A stretch of DNA of 64,000 nucleotides from Oligoflexus tunisiensis (GTDB taxonomy: Bacteria > Bdellovibrionota_B > Oligoflexia > Oligoflexales > Oligoflexaceae), in NCBI RefSeq assembly GCF_001748245.1, contig NZ_BDFO01000001.1:1163345-1227344 (forward strand), given 5' to 3'. Under the pieces are notes generated by a model that saw only the letters and a list, made by a program, of their open reading frames with translations, was not told the DNA's origin and did not search any database. Below, piece by piece: positions 18,038 to 26,198 of this stretch. Position numbers and translations under genes: made by a program. The number at the start of each line of letters is the position of its first letter. Positions within the stretch are counted from its first letter, which is position 1.

Positions 18038-18970
18038 ATGGAAATCAGTGAACTCAAAGCCTTTATCGCGGTGGCCGAAGAGTTGAATTTTCGTAAAGCC
18101 GCGGATCGCCTCGCCATGTCCCAGCCACCTTTGACGCGCACCATCGCGAGGCTGGAAGATCACCTGGGCGTGGAACTCTTTGTGCGTACAACGCGCCGCG
18201 TTACGATCACACCAGCCGGCGTCGCCCTCCTCAAGGAGGCTCGTGAAATCCTGGCGAAAATGATGGAGGCCGAGCAGAACGTACGGGGGATCGGCAGGTT
18301 AAGGCGGGCGGAATTGCAGCTCGGCTTCACCATGATGGCCCTCTATTCCAGCCTGCCTTCGCTGGTGTGGACGTATCGGGAGCTTGGCTCAGGCGTCAAG
18401 GTCGAGCTGGCCACACATCCCTTGTCCAGACTGCTGACCGAGCTCAACCACGGCCGCGTGGATATGATTTTCTGCGAGGGTCCGGTGGATGCGACGGCCT
18501 ATGAAACCATGCAGCTGGCCTCCGAGGAGCTTGGCGTTCTCCTTCCCCTGACGCATCCCTTGTCCCAACGCAGGAGTTTGCACCTTTCCGATCTAACAGA
18601 CGCAACCTTTATCCTGCATCCACGGGCGGAAGCGCCACGGTTTCACGATTCCGTGAAAGCCTTTTTGGATCAACACCAGGGGGACGTGCGGGTGAGAATT
18701 CGCAAAAGGGGCGAGTCGTGCCCCGCCCTGGTCGCAACCGGCAAGGGGATTTTGCTGGCGGCTCGATCCATGACAGGATTCAGCGCACCGGGTACACGCT
18801 TTATTCCTCTCAAAAATCCCGCACCCAGGGTCGGAATTTACGCTGTCTGGAGACGGGAACGGCCGTCCCTCCCCCTCCTATCTTTTATTGGCTTTCTTAA
18901 AGAACAATCGGTTATTAAGGAAACATGCTCGGGCTGTCTCATGGGATTCAGTGCCGGGACAAAGAGCTGA
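18038..18970 (+). CDS. LysR family transcriptional regulator
   Basis: A 310-residue regulator with the standard N-terminal winged helix (ELKAFIAVAEELNFRKAADRL, then QPPLTRTIARLEDHLGVELF) and a periplasmic-binding-protein-like effector domain (about 90-300). The start ATG is preceded by GGGAAAGGCC. The perfect palindrome upstream suits autoregulation together with control of the divergent flavoprotein. The next gene, a Tat-exported aldo/keto reductase, begins 14 nt after its stop, so the regulator may share a transcript with it. The inducer is unknown; the redox neighbours suggest an electrophile or an aromatic compound, which is inference. Confidence 0.9.
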   Translation: MEISELKAFIAVAEELNFRKAADRLAMSQPPLTRTIARLEDHLGVELFVRTTRRVTITPAGVALLKEAREILAKMMEAEQNVRGIGRLRRAELQLGFTMMALYSSLPSLVWTYRELGSGVKVELATHPLSRLLTELNHGRVDMIFCEGPVDATAYETMQLASEELGVLLPLTHPLSQRRSLHLSDLTDATFILHPRAEAPRFHDSVKAFLDQHQGDVRVRIRKRGESCPALVATGKGILLAARSMTGFSAPGTRFIPLKNPAPRVGIYAVWRRERPSLPLLSFIGFLKEQSVIKETCSGCLMGFSAGTKS

Positions 18971-18984
18971 AACGGAGAAGACCC

Positions 18985-19905
18985 ATGAAGCGACGCGAAT
19001 TCCTGGAATGGATCGCTCTGTCGGCAGTCTCAGCGGTGCTCGTGCCGTACTCAGGCGCCACGGTGGCTGCAGAAGACAAACCGCTCACCAGGAAAATCCC
19101 TTCGACGGGCGCCATGCTTCCGCTCATCGGCATGGGAACCTGGATCACCTTCAATGTGGGCAACAGCGAAAGACTGCGGAATACGCGCACGGACGTGCTG
19201 CGGGAATTTTTTAAATGGGGCGGCGGGCTCATCGATTCCTCCCCCATGTACGGATCTTCGGAGGAGGTGGTCGGTTACGGCCTTGCGAAACTGAACTTTC
19301 CTCCAACGCTTTTTTCCGCGACCAAGGTGTGGACCTCATCCGTTACCGAAGGTCTGGAGCAGATTCAGGAGTCCAAAAAACTCTGGAAGCTCAAGAAATT
19401 TGATTTGCTCCAGGTGCATAATCTGGATGGCTGGGAAGGTCATCTGAAGACACTTTTCAAAATGAAAGAGTCGGGTGCGCTCGGCCACGTGGGAGTCACG
19501 ACGTCCCATGGCCGCCGGCATGATGAGCTCGAGAGGATCATGCGCACCCAGCCTCTCGACTTCGTTCAACTCACCTACAATATCAGGGATCGGGCTGTCG
19601 AATCCCGACTGCTGGGGCTGGCCCAGGATAGAGGCATCGCGGTGATCGCCAATCGTCCGCTGGATGGTGGCGACCTCATCCGCCGTGTGCAGGGAAAACC
19701 CTTGCCTCCCTGGGCTCGTGAGATTGATTGCCAGAATTGGCCCCAGTTCCTTCTGAAGTTTATTGTTTCGCATCCCGCGATCACCTGTGCCATCCCCGCG
19801 ACGCGCGTGGTTACACACATGCGCGAAAACATGGGCGCAGGACGAGGCCGACTGCCGGACGCCGCCACGCGTGTGAAGATGATCCAGTATATGGCGAGCC
19901 TGTGA
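18985..19905 (+). CDS. Aldo/keto reductase with Tat signal
   Basis: About 306 residues. The chosen ATG follows CGGAGAAG and opens with KRREFLEWIALSAVSAVL, a twin-arginine-like signal, so the enzyme is probably folded with cofactor and exported. The body is an AKR barrel: LIGMGTWITF, the Asp and Tyr of LIDSSPMYGSS (~77-83), ATKVW Lys (~112), LLQVHN His (~142), and a C-terminal AIPATRV cofactor segment. The catalytic tetrad looks complete. It follows the LysR gene closely and its TGA overlaps the ATG of the next membrane-protein gene, giving a likely three-gene unit. Confidence 0.87.
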   Translation: MKRREFLEWIALSAVSAVLVPYSGATVAAEDKPLTRKIPSTGAMLPLIGMGTWITFNVGNSERLRNTRTDVLREFFKWGGGLIDSSPMYGSSEEVVGYGLAKLNFPPTLFSATKVWTSSVTEGLEQIQESKKLWKLKKFDLLQVHNLDGWEGHLKTLFKMKESGALGHVGVTTSHGRRHDELERIMRTQPLDFVQLTYNIRDRAVESRLLGLAQDRGIAVIANRPLDGGDLIRRVQGKPLPPWAREIDCQNWPQFLLKFIVSHPAITCAIPATRVVTHMRENMGAGRGRLPDAATRVKMIQYMASL

Positions 19906-20504
19906 TGGGGGAGTGGAGCACATACAGGATCACGGACTTTATCCTGTTCTCGAAGGAAATCCTGTTCGAAGTTTTTGCCGCTTATAATCACGATTTTTGG
20001 CCCTGGCAGCTTCTGTGGCTGGCTCTCGCCTTTGTGATCCTGGGCCTTCTGTTTTTTCGTACCAGACATCGATCCCGGATTATATCCGGTATCATGGCAG
20101 CGGCCTGGGCTTGGGTCGGTCTGATCTTCCACCTGAAATATTTTCAGCCCATCAACTGGGCGGCGCGATCCTTCGCTTGGCTCTTTCTCGCCGAGTCTCT
20201 GCTGATTTTTTTCTGTGGGGTCATCCTCGGAAAACTGGAACCTGGGACTGCATCGGGGATCAGGCAACTGGTTGGAGTGGGGCTCTATGTTTTAGCGGCA
20301 TTCATTCCCATCGAACTGATGTTCGGGCAGAGTCCAGACCAGATTCTGATTTTCGGATGGGGACCTGAGCGGACAGCGTTAGGCACCATCGGGCTCTTGT
20401 TGACGGGTCGGCCCGGGGCGCTGAATCTGATTCTGATGATAGTGCCGCTGATCTGGTGCCTCATCGCTTCGCTGGTGTATTACGGGCTTGCCGGAGTCAC
20501 GTAA
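19905..20504 (+). CDS. Integral membrane protein (DUF6064-like)
   Basis: A 199-residue membrane protein beginning GEWSTYRITDFILFS and containing about six hydrophobic helices; the opening motif recalls the DUF6064 family (recalled, not searched). Its ATG shares one base with the TGA of the upstream aldo/keto reductase (TGATG), indicating translational coupling; longer in-frame starts to 19728 lie inside that gene and are rejected. No catalytic motif is seen. With a Tat-exported redox enzyme just upstream it might be a membrane anchor or electron-transfer partner, but this is only context. Confidence 0.75.
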   Translation: MGEWSTYRITDFILFSKEILFEVFAAYNHDFWPWQLLWLALAFVILGLLFFRTRHRSRIISGIMAAAWAWVGLIFHLKYFQPINWAARSFAWLFLAESLLIFFCGVILGKLEPGTASGIRQLVGVGLYVLAAFIPIELMFGQSPDQILIFGWGPERTALGTIGLLLTGRPGALNLILMIVPLIWCLIASLVYYGLAGVT

Positions 20505-20677
20505 TTCTTGAGAATGAGCTGGTACGTCAGACGGTATGATTTGGTCAATTCAAGCGTAAAAACGTGACTTAAATAAGCTGGGTTGAGTTTAAGAATCGAA
20601 TTCCCTGCTAAATTGACGTCTGGCGCCCTATCCTTGAAACTATTATCCTACATGCGTTGTCAACTGACGGTTGAGTC

Positions 20678-21097
20678 ATGGGAACTGTCCTCGCCTACAT
20701 CTTTACGGCCCTTCTCATTCTGCCCCTTCACACATTAAGTTATGTGAAGACGGTAATTCATGTCGCGCTGCATGATGTCGAACCTGAGGACCATGAGCAC
20801 CATCATGATACAGAGCATTCCCATGGTGAAAATGGCCACGATCATGAGCGCCATGCTGATCACTCTCCCCCTGAATCAGCCCAAGGAAAAGGTCATAGCC
20901 ATCGGCATGCTCCGAATCAACCGGCGCATAGTCATGACATGGATATTTGGGGACTGTTTTCAAACCCAGGAGTCTGCACGCAAGTATCTCTTGCCAGTCT
21001 CCCCGACTCAATACCCTTGAATATGCCTGTGTTTGAAGTGCATCCCACAATTTCCGACCCCTTCTCAGGCAGCCTTTTGCGGCCTCCCATCGCATGA
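20678..21097 (+). CDS. Small exported His-rich protein before RND cassette A
   Basis: A 139-residue protein. An N-terminal hydrophobic segment (about 2-30) could be a signal or an anchor, followed by a very His/Asp/Glu-rich stretch (about 31-86) with many HxH and HD pairs, suited to binding Zn, Co, Ni or Cu. The C-terminal part is hydrophobic and ends SGSLLRPPIA. It lies just upstream of an RND metal pump on the same strand. The second adaptor-less cassette has a comparable small protein in the same place (32075-32404) ending NRLLDPPRFV, with Cys in place of His. Likely a periplasmic metal buffer or sensor; function inferred. Confidence 0.65.
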   Translation: MGTVLAYIFTALLILPLHTLSYVKTVIHVALHDVEPEDHEHHHDTEHSHGENGHDHERHADHSPPESAQGKGHSHRHAPNQPAHSHDMDIWGLFSNPGVCTQVSLASLPDSIPLNMPVFEVHPTISDPFSGSLLRPPIA

Positions 21098-21200
21098 ATT
21101 CATAACACTGAAACCCCATCCTACAACTGAACAACTGCGATAGCGGACTCTGTGTCTGCACGCATGCTATTGGATGCTTCCCAGGCTTTCGGAGAAGTTG

Positions 21201-24200
21201 ATGCTCAATGCTATTATTCGTTATTCCCTGAATCATCGGCTGACGATTCTGGGGTTGCTTCTGGCCATCTGCACCTATGGGTTTATCGTGGCCGGAAAGC
21301 TGCCCGTTGATGTCCTGCCCAACCTCAACCGGCCAACCGTGTCGGTTATTGCGGAGGCACACGGCCTGGCTCCTGAGGAGGTCGAGTCGCTCGTTACCAT
21401 TCCCATAGAGTCGGTTTTGAACGGTGCCCCGGGCGTACTTCGTGTTCGATCCTCAAGCGGAATAGGAATTTCCATATCCTACGTGGAATTCGATTGGGGC
21501 ACTGGGATCTTCCAGAACCGCCAGCTGATAGCGGAGCGTCTTCAATTGCTCCAGGGAAGACTCCCTCCCGGCATCGTGCCGGTCATGGGGCCGGTGACCT
21601 CCATCATGGGTGAAATCCAGTTTGTAGGGCTCATGACCACGGATGAAAAGGTCTCTCCGATGGACTTGCGTTCTTATGCTGACTGGACTCTACGCCCGCA
21701 GCTTATGACCATTCCAGGCATCAGCCAGGTTATAGTCATGGGCGGACAGGTCAAGCAGTATCAGATTCTCGTCTCCAGCCAGGCTCTTCAGAAACGGAGT
21801 ATTTCCCTCGAAGAATTCAAGGAATCGGTTCGCCAGATGAGCGAGAACACGACGGGTGGCTTTCTCGATATTGGGGAGAAGGAGTATCTCATCAGGCCCC
21901 TTGGGCGCGTCAGTTCGCTGGACGATATCAGGGACTCGGTCATTGGAATGCATCTAGGACAGCCGGTCTTTATCAAGGATGTGGCGGAAGTCAAACTTGG
22001 ACCGAAGACAAGGCGGGGGGAAGGCAGCATCAATGGCAAGCATTCCGTCATCCTTACGATTCAAAAGCAGCCAAATGCCAGCACGATCGACCTGACTCAG
22101 GAAATTGATAAAAAACTGGATGAGATGGCACCGACCATTCCAGCCGGAATGAAGCTGGAAAAGAATCTTTTTCGGCAGGCGCATTTCATCGAAACGGCGA
22201 TAAACAATGTGAAGGAAGCGCTCAGAGACGGAATCATCATGGTGGCCATCATCCTTTTCCTCTTCCTTCTCAATGTGCGCACCACAGCCATTACGCTTGT
22301 CGCCATCCCTGTATCACTGCTCATGACGGCCATCGTTTTTCACCTGGTTGGTCTTGGGGTCAATACCATGACTCTTGGCGGTCTGGCGGTTGCCATCGGG
22401 GAGCTGGTGGATGACGCCATCGTTGATGTGGAGAATGTCTTCCGAAGGTTACGGGAAAACAGACTGTCTCCCAATCCTCGTAGCCCTCTTCGAGTTATCT
22501 ACGAGGCTTCATCCGAGGTCAGGAATTCGATCGTTATCTCAACCGTCATCGTCTGTCTGGTATTCCTTCCCCTCTTTTCACTCGGGGGTATCGAGGGCCG
22601 ACTCTTCGTGCCGCTGGGAATCGCCTATATTATATCGATTCTCGCTTCGCTGGGGTTTTCGCTGACGATTACGCCGGTCTTGTGTTCCTATTTACTGCCT
22701 CAGTCCAAAGCAATCGCTCATACGGAAGACGGCTTTTTCGTTCGGATGCTGAAGAATGGAGCCCGCCGAGTCGTGCTTTTTACGATGCCCAAGCCATGGC
22801 TGGTGTTTGGCCTGTCCATTGGCCTTTTGATCTTTGCTCTGAGCCTTCTTCCCAGGATGGGGCACAATTTCCTTCCGAGTTTCAATGAAGGAACGGCAAC
22901 CATCGGTGTGGCCGGTGCGCCTGGCATATCCCTGGCTGCCTCCGACCAGCTGGGGATCAAAATCGAGGAAGCCATCCTTTCCGTTCCCGAAGTCGCCTCG
23001 ACGGTGAGACGCACAGGCCGTGCTGAGATGGATGAACACGCTGAAGGCGCTCACTGGCACGAGATCGATGTCGATTTCAAAAGCGAGGGCCGCCCGCGGC
23101 CCGTTGTCCTTAAGGAAATCCGCGAAAAAATCGAAGCCACTGGCGACGTATACGTGAATCTCGGCCAGCCCATAGGCCACCGCCTGGATCATCTTCTTTC
23201 CGGAGTCCGCGCTCAGATTGCTGTGAAAATATTTGGGCCCGAGCTCAGTGAACTGAGGCGACTTGGTGGCGAGACGTTTGGTCTTCTCGAAACCATCCCT
23301 GGAATCGTTGATTTGCAGGTGGAGCCTTTGGTGCTTATCCCGCAGCTGAAGATTGCCCTGGATCGGGAGGAGGCTGGAAGGTTTGGTATCAAATCCGGTG
23401 CGTTGGCAGAGGATCTTGAAATTGCCCTGAACGGAGAATCTGCCGGGCAGTTTATCGACGGCCAGAGAATCCACGATATTTTCATGCGGCTCGATGATGA
23501 ATCCCGCTCCACCCCGGAAAGTATTGGCTCGACACTCATCAAGGTCCTTCCCAGCGGATTGGGAGTCAAACTTGACGACGTGGCGAAGGTTTACCAGGGC
23601 AGTGGGCCCAATATGATCAATCGCGAGGACATGCAGCGACGCCTTGTGGTGTCGGCTAATACGGAGGGAAGGGACCTTGGTACCGCTGTCTGCGAAATTC
23701 AAGAGAAGCTGGCGAACGGACTCAAACTGCCGGAAGGCTACTTTATCAAGCTGGGAGGTCAGTTTGAGAGTCAGCAGCAGGCTTCCAGAAGAATCGCCGT
23801 CCTCGGGCTTCTGTCGCTTCTGGGAATCCTTGGAGTGCTCTACCTGCACTTTCGTTCCTGGGCTCTCAGTTTCCAGGTCATGCTGAATGTGCCTTTGGCC
23901 TTGATCGGAAGTGTCTTCGCCATCTATATGACCGAACGCGTTCTTTCGGTCGCAACGCTTATAGCCTTTATTACTCTATGCGGGATCGCATCACGAAATG
24001 GCATTTTGATGGTCAGTCACTACCTTCACCTCATGCAGGAGGAAGGTGAAAAATTTGGAAAAGAGATGATTCTAAGAGGAACCCTGGAACGGCTTGTGCC
24101 CGTTCTCATGACAGCATCCACGGCAGCTCTTGCGTTGATTCCACTTCTTTTGGCAGCTGGCGAGCCGGGCAAGGAGATTCTTCATCCTGTGGCCGTCGTC

Positions 24201-24329
24201 ATTGTAGGGGGCCTCGTGTCATCCACCTTCCTTGATTTGATCGTGACTCCGACGGCCTTTTGCCTTTTCGGTCGGAAGGCTTCTGAGCAATATCTTCGTT
24301 TTCAAGCGAACAAAGGAGAACTCGTATGA
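21201..24329 (+). CDS. Heavy-metal RND efflux pump, cassette A
   Basis: A 1042-residue inner-membrane RND transporter of the heavy-metal efflux (CzcA/CusA) branch, with 12 helices and two large periplasmic loops. Family marks: KLPVDVLPNLNRPTV after TM1, the TM4 proton-relay segment GELVDDAIVDVENVFRRL, QPIGHRLDHLLSGVRAQIAVKIFG, and GIASRNGILMVSHYLHLMQEEG near the end. The ATG at 21201 has GGAGAAG upstream; an in-frame ATG at 21174 does not. It overlaps the next gene by ATGA. No membrane-fusion protein is encoded in this cassette. Metal specificity is not obvious: the CusA Met triad is absent. Confidence 0.9.
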   Translation: MLNAIIRYSLNHRLTILGLLLAICTYGFIVAGKLPVDVLPNLNRPTVSVIAEAHGLAPEEVESLVTIPIESVLNGAPGVLRVRSSSGIGISISYVEFDWGTGIFQNRQLIAERLQLLQGRLPPGIVPVMGPVTSIMGEIQFVGLMTTDEKVSPMDLRSYADWTLRPQLMTIPGISQVIVMGGQVKQYQILVSSQALQKRSISLEEFKESVRQMSENTTGGFLDIGEKEYLIRPLGRVSSLDDIRDSVIGMHLGQPVFIKDVAEVKLGPKTRRGEGSINGKHSVILTIQKQPNASTIDLTQEIDKKLDEMAPTIPAGMKLEKNLFRQAHFIETAINNVKEALRDGIIMVAIILFLFLLNVRTTAITLVAIPVSLLMTAIVFHLVGLGVNTMTLGGLAVAIGELVDDAIVDVENVFRRLRENRLSPNPRSPLRVIYEASSEVRNSIVISTVIVCLVFLPLFSLGGIEGRLFVPLGIAYIISILASLGFSLTITPVLCSYLLPQSKAIAHTEDGFFVRMLKNGARRVVLFTMPKPWLVFGLSIGLLIFALSLLPRMGHNFLPSFNEGTATIGVAGAPGISLAASDQLGIKIEEAILSVPEVASTVRRTGRAEMDEHAEGAHWHEIDVDFKSEGRPRPVVLKEIREKIEATGDVYVNLGQPIGHRLDHLLSGVRAQIAVKIFGPELSELRRLGGETFGLLETIPGIVDLQVEPLVLIPQLKIALDREEAGRFGIKSGALAEDLEIALNGESAGQFIDGQRIHDIFMRLDDESRSTPESIGSTLIKVLPSGLGVKLDDVAKVYQGSGPNMINREDMQRRLVVSANTEGRDLGTAVCEIQEKLANGLKLPEGYFIKLGGQFESQQQASRRIAVLGLLSLLGILGVLYLHFRSWALSFQVMLNVPLALIGSVFAIYMTERVLSVATLIAFITLCGIASRNGILMVSHYLHLMQEEGEKFGKEMILRGTLERLVPVLMTASTAALALIPLLLAAGEPGKEILHPVAVVIVGGLVSSTFLDLIVTPTAFCLFGRKASEQYLRFQANKGELV

Positions 24330-24778
24330 AATTGAGAGCGTTTCTAGTAGCAACCTGCCTCGTAACCAGCATCCCAGCCTTCTCTCATGACGAAGGTCAT
24401 GGCCCCAAACTTTCCGATACTGGAAAATTCGGAGGCCTGGTCTCGGCCGTTGTCGAGAAAAAAGAGGCCAACCTTGGTCCAAAGGCGAAGCTGCATTACA
24501 AGGCGGAACTGGTCCGCACGCCGGACGGCAAGGTTCAGGTCTATGTCTATGATTCCAACATGAAGCCGGTCGATGCCAGCACCTGGGAAAAAAAGGCAAA
24601 GGTGACGATGGCGACCGAAAAGAAAGGCAAGTGGCAATCCAAGGCCTTTGACATCACCTATGACGGCAAGGCCTTCTCGGGTCAAATGCCTGCGGTCATC
24701 GGTAAGCCATTCAACCTCGATTTTGTTTTCAAGACCAAGGACAAGGAACTCCTGTCGGCGTTCGATAATCTTGACTAA
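24326..24778 (+). CDS. Small periplasmic protein replacing the RND adaptor (A)
   Basis: A 150-residue exported protein: Sec signal peptide ending SIPAFS, a short His-containing start (HDEGHGP), then a beta-rich domain with the pattern KAELVRTPDGKVQVYVYDSNMKPVDAS. The same pattern (YKAEIVINGDNLKLYVYDKKLKPV) occurs in the homologue at 35666-36067, which holds the same position in cassette C. A comparable domain is found N-terminally in some HME-type adaptor proteins, as I recall. Its ATG overlaps the pump's stop by 4 nt, so it is made together with the pump. Probable metal chaperone or truncated adaptor; mechanism unknown. Confidence 0.75.
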   Translation: MKLRAFLVATCLVTSIPAFSHDEGHGPKLSDTGKFGGLVSAVVEKKEANLGPKAKLHYKAELVRTPDGKVQVYVYDSNMKPVDASTWEKKAKVTMATEKKGKWQSKAFDITYDGKAFSGQMPAVIGKPFNLDFVFKTKDKELLSAFDNLD

Positions 24779-24791
24779 GAGGGACCTTTAG

Positions 24792-26045
24792 ATGAAGCCA
24801 TGGGCATCACTACTCATATGCGTATTTCTGCCAGCGACTCTGGCTGCCAGGGAGACCGTACTTTTGAAGTACGATGATCTTCCGAAGCTCATTCAGAAAA
24901 ATAGCAAGGACGTAAGAGCTGCAGAGCTTCTGATGGAAGCTTCCGCCGCGAGACAGGGTTATCAGGCTCGGGCACGGTATCCGCGCTTGGATCTGGAATC
25001 CGGTCTTCGGGGCGTCAGAGAAATCGATGGCAGTGGAGGCAGAGCTCCATTCTTCAAGCTTGAAGGGAGCGTGAATCTCTATCGGGGGAGTCGTGATGCC
25101 CTTAAGGATACCCTTCAGGAAAAAGAAACAGCGATCCGTAAGGAAGAGACTCAGCTGGTTCTGAGGAACCAGCTGAGTCTCGCCCGAGCGCTCTTTGTGA
25201 AGCTGGCTTCGATCCAGGAGCTGAAGAAGGCCTGGTCTGAGGCCATGAGAATCGCACAGGAAAAGAAAAAGTCAGCCCGAATGAAATTCAAATCAGGGGT
25301 CACGACCAATACAGACCTTCTCGAGTTCGAACTCCACGAATCTTCCCTAAAAAGGGAAAAGCGCAACCTTGACAAGGAGGAACATGAGCTGTCGAACAAA
25401 CTTCGCATTCTCGTGGGATTAGCTGATAATGCTGACATTTCGCTCGACAGGAGGTTTCCTCACCCGCCCGAACCCAAGGAGGGTAAATATAAGCTTTCAG
25501 CGGATGCTCACCCCGCTGTACGAAGACTCGCCCTGCAGACGGATCAGGCCCAGACTATTGCCCGTTCAGGAGTGAGCAAATGGGCTCCTGATGTCAATCT
25601 CTTCGCGAGTTATGAGGAATACCTGGAAGGCGACAAGGATGTCCCCGGTTCATTACCCAGGAGGGATTTTTCCACCGGTATCAGGGTCAGCGTCCCGCTC
25701 GGTGATAACCTGACAGCACAGAATGAGGCCTTTGCAAAAGGGCTGGAAGCCTCGGCTTATGAGCTTCAGAAACAGCAAAACGCAAGGCAGATCGAGGCAG
25801 TCTATCATGAGCACATGCATGATATGAGGGTCATCCACGAGCTCATTCATAGTTCTGAAGAGCAGCTGCAGAAAGCCAGAAAGTATCTGAAGCAGACCAG
25901 TGATGAGTATGAGCGGGGCGTTAAGAACGGTCCTGATGTGCTGGAAGCCAGCCGGACCTTATACCGGACGCAGGTGGAGAACATTCAGCTTGTCTTTGAC
26001 TATTACCTCGCCGAGGTTGGCTTGACAAGCTTGACCCAGCAATAA
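24792..26045 (+). CDS. TolC-family outer-membrane efflux protein (A)
   Basis: A 417-residue exported protein with a signal peptide (cleavage near ATLAA) and two repeats of long amphipathic alpha-helical hairpins typical of the TolC/CzcC outer-membrane factor family: RAAELLMEASAARQGYQARARYPRL early, and YLKQTSDEYERGVKNGPDVLEASRTLY late. It follows the small periplasmic gene after 13 nt, with GAGGGACC before the ATG. It should form the trimeric outer-membrane channel for the RND pump upstream. Its closest relative in the window is the TolC-like protein of cassette C, with which it shares the EYERGVKNGPDV segment. It converges with cusA. Confidence 0.87.
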   Translation: MKPWASLLICVFLPATLAARETVLLKYDDLPKLIQKNSKDVRAAELLMEASAARQGYQARARYPRLDLESGLRGVREIDGSGGRAPFFKLEGSVNLYRGSRDALKDTLQEKETAIRKEETQLVLRNQLSLARALFVKLASIQELKKAWSEAMRIAQEKKKSARMKFKSGVTTNTDLLEFELHESSLKREKRNLDKEEHELSNKLRILVGLADNADISLDRRFPHPPEPKEGKYKLSADAHPAVRRLALQTDQAQTIARSGVSKWAPDVNLFASYEEYLEGDKDVPGSLPRRDFSTGIRVSVPLGDNLTAQNEAFAKGLEASAYELQKQQNARQIEAVYHEHMHDMRVIHELIHSSEEQLQKARKYLKQTSDEYERGVKNGPDVLEASRTLYRTQVENIQLVFDYYLAEVGLTSLTQQ

Positions 26046-26198
26046 TTGAGTTGGGATGGTCGGTTGATCCGAGTGAGCCGGCCTTGGCCTGACCACGTAT
26101 TGGGAAAAATGGCGTCTGCTCAGTTGCATTCGCTTGCCTCGCTAGGATTCTCCTCAAACACAGCCGCTTGATTTTCCCGTTTCCATACTTGAGAAAAA

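Noticed and set aside
22692..23849. 385-codon open frame antisense to RND pump A
   Set aside because: Opposite a conserved transporter; no ribosome site or domain.
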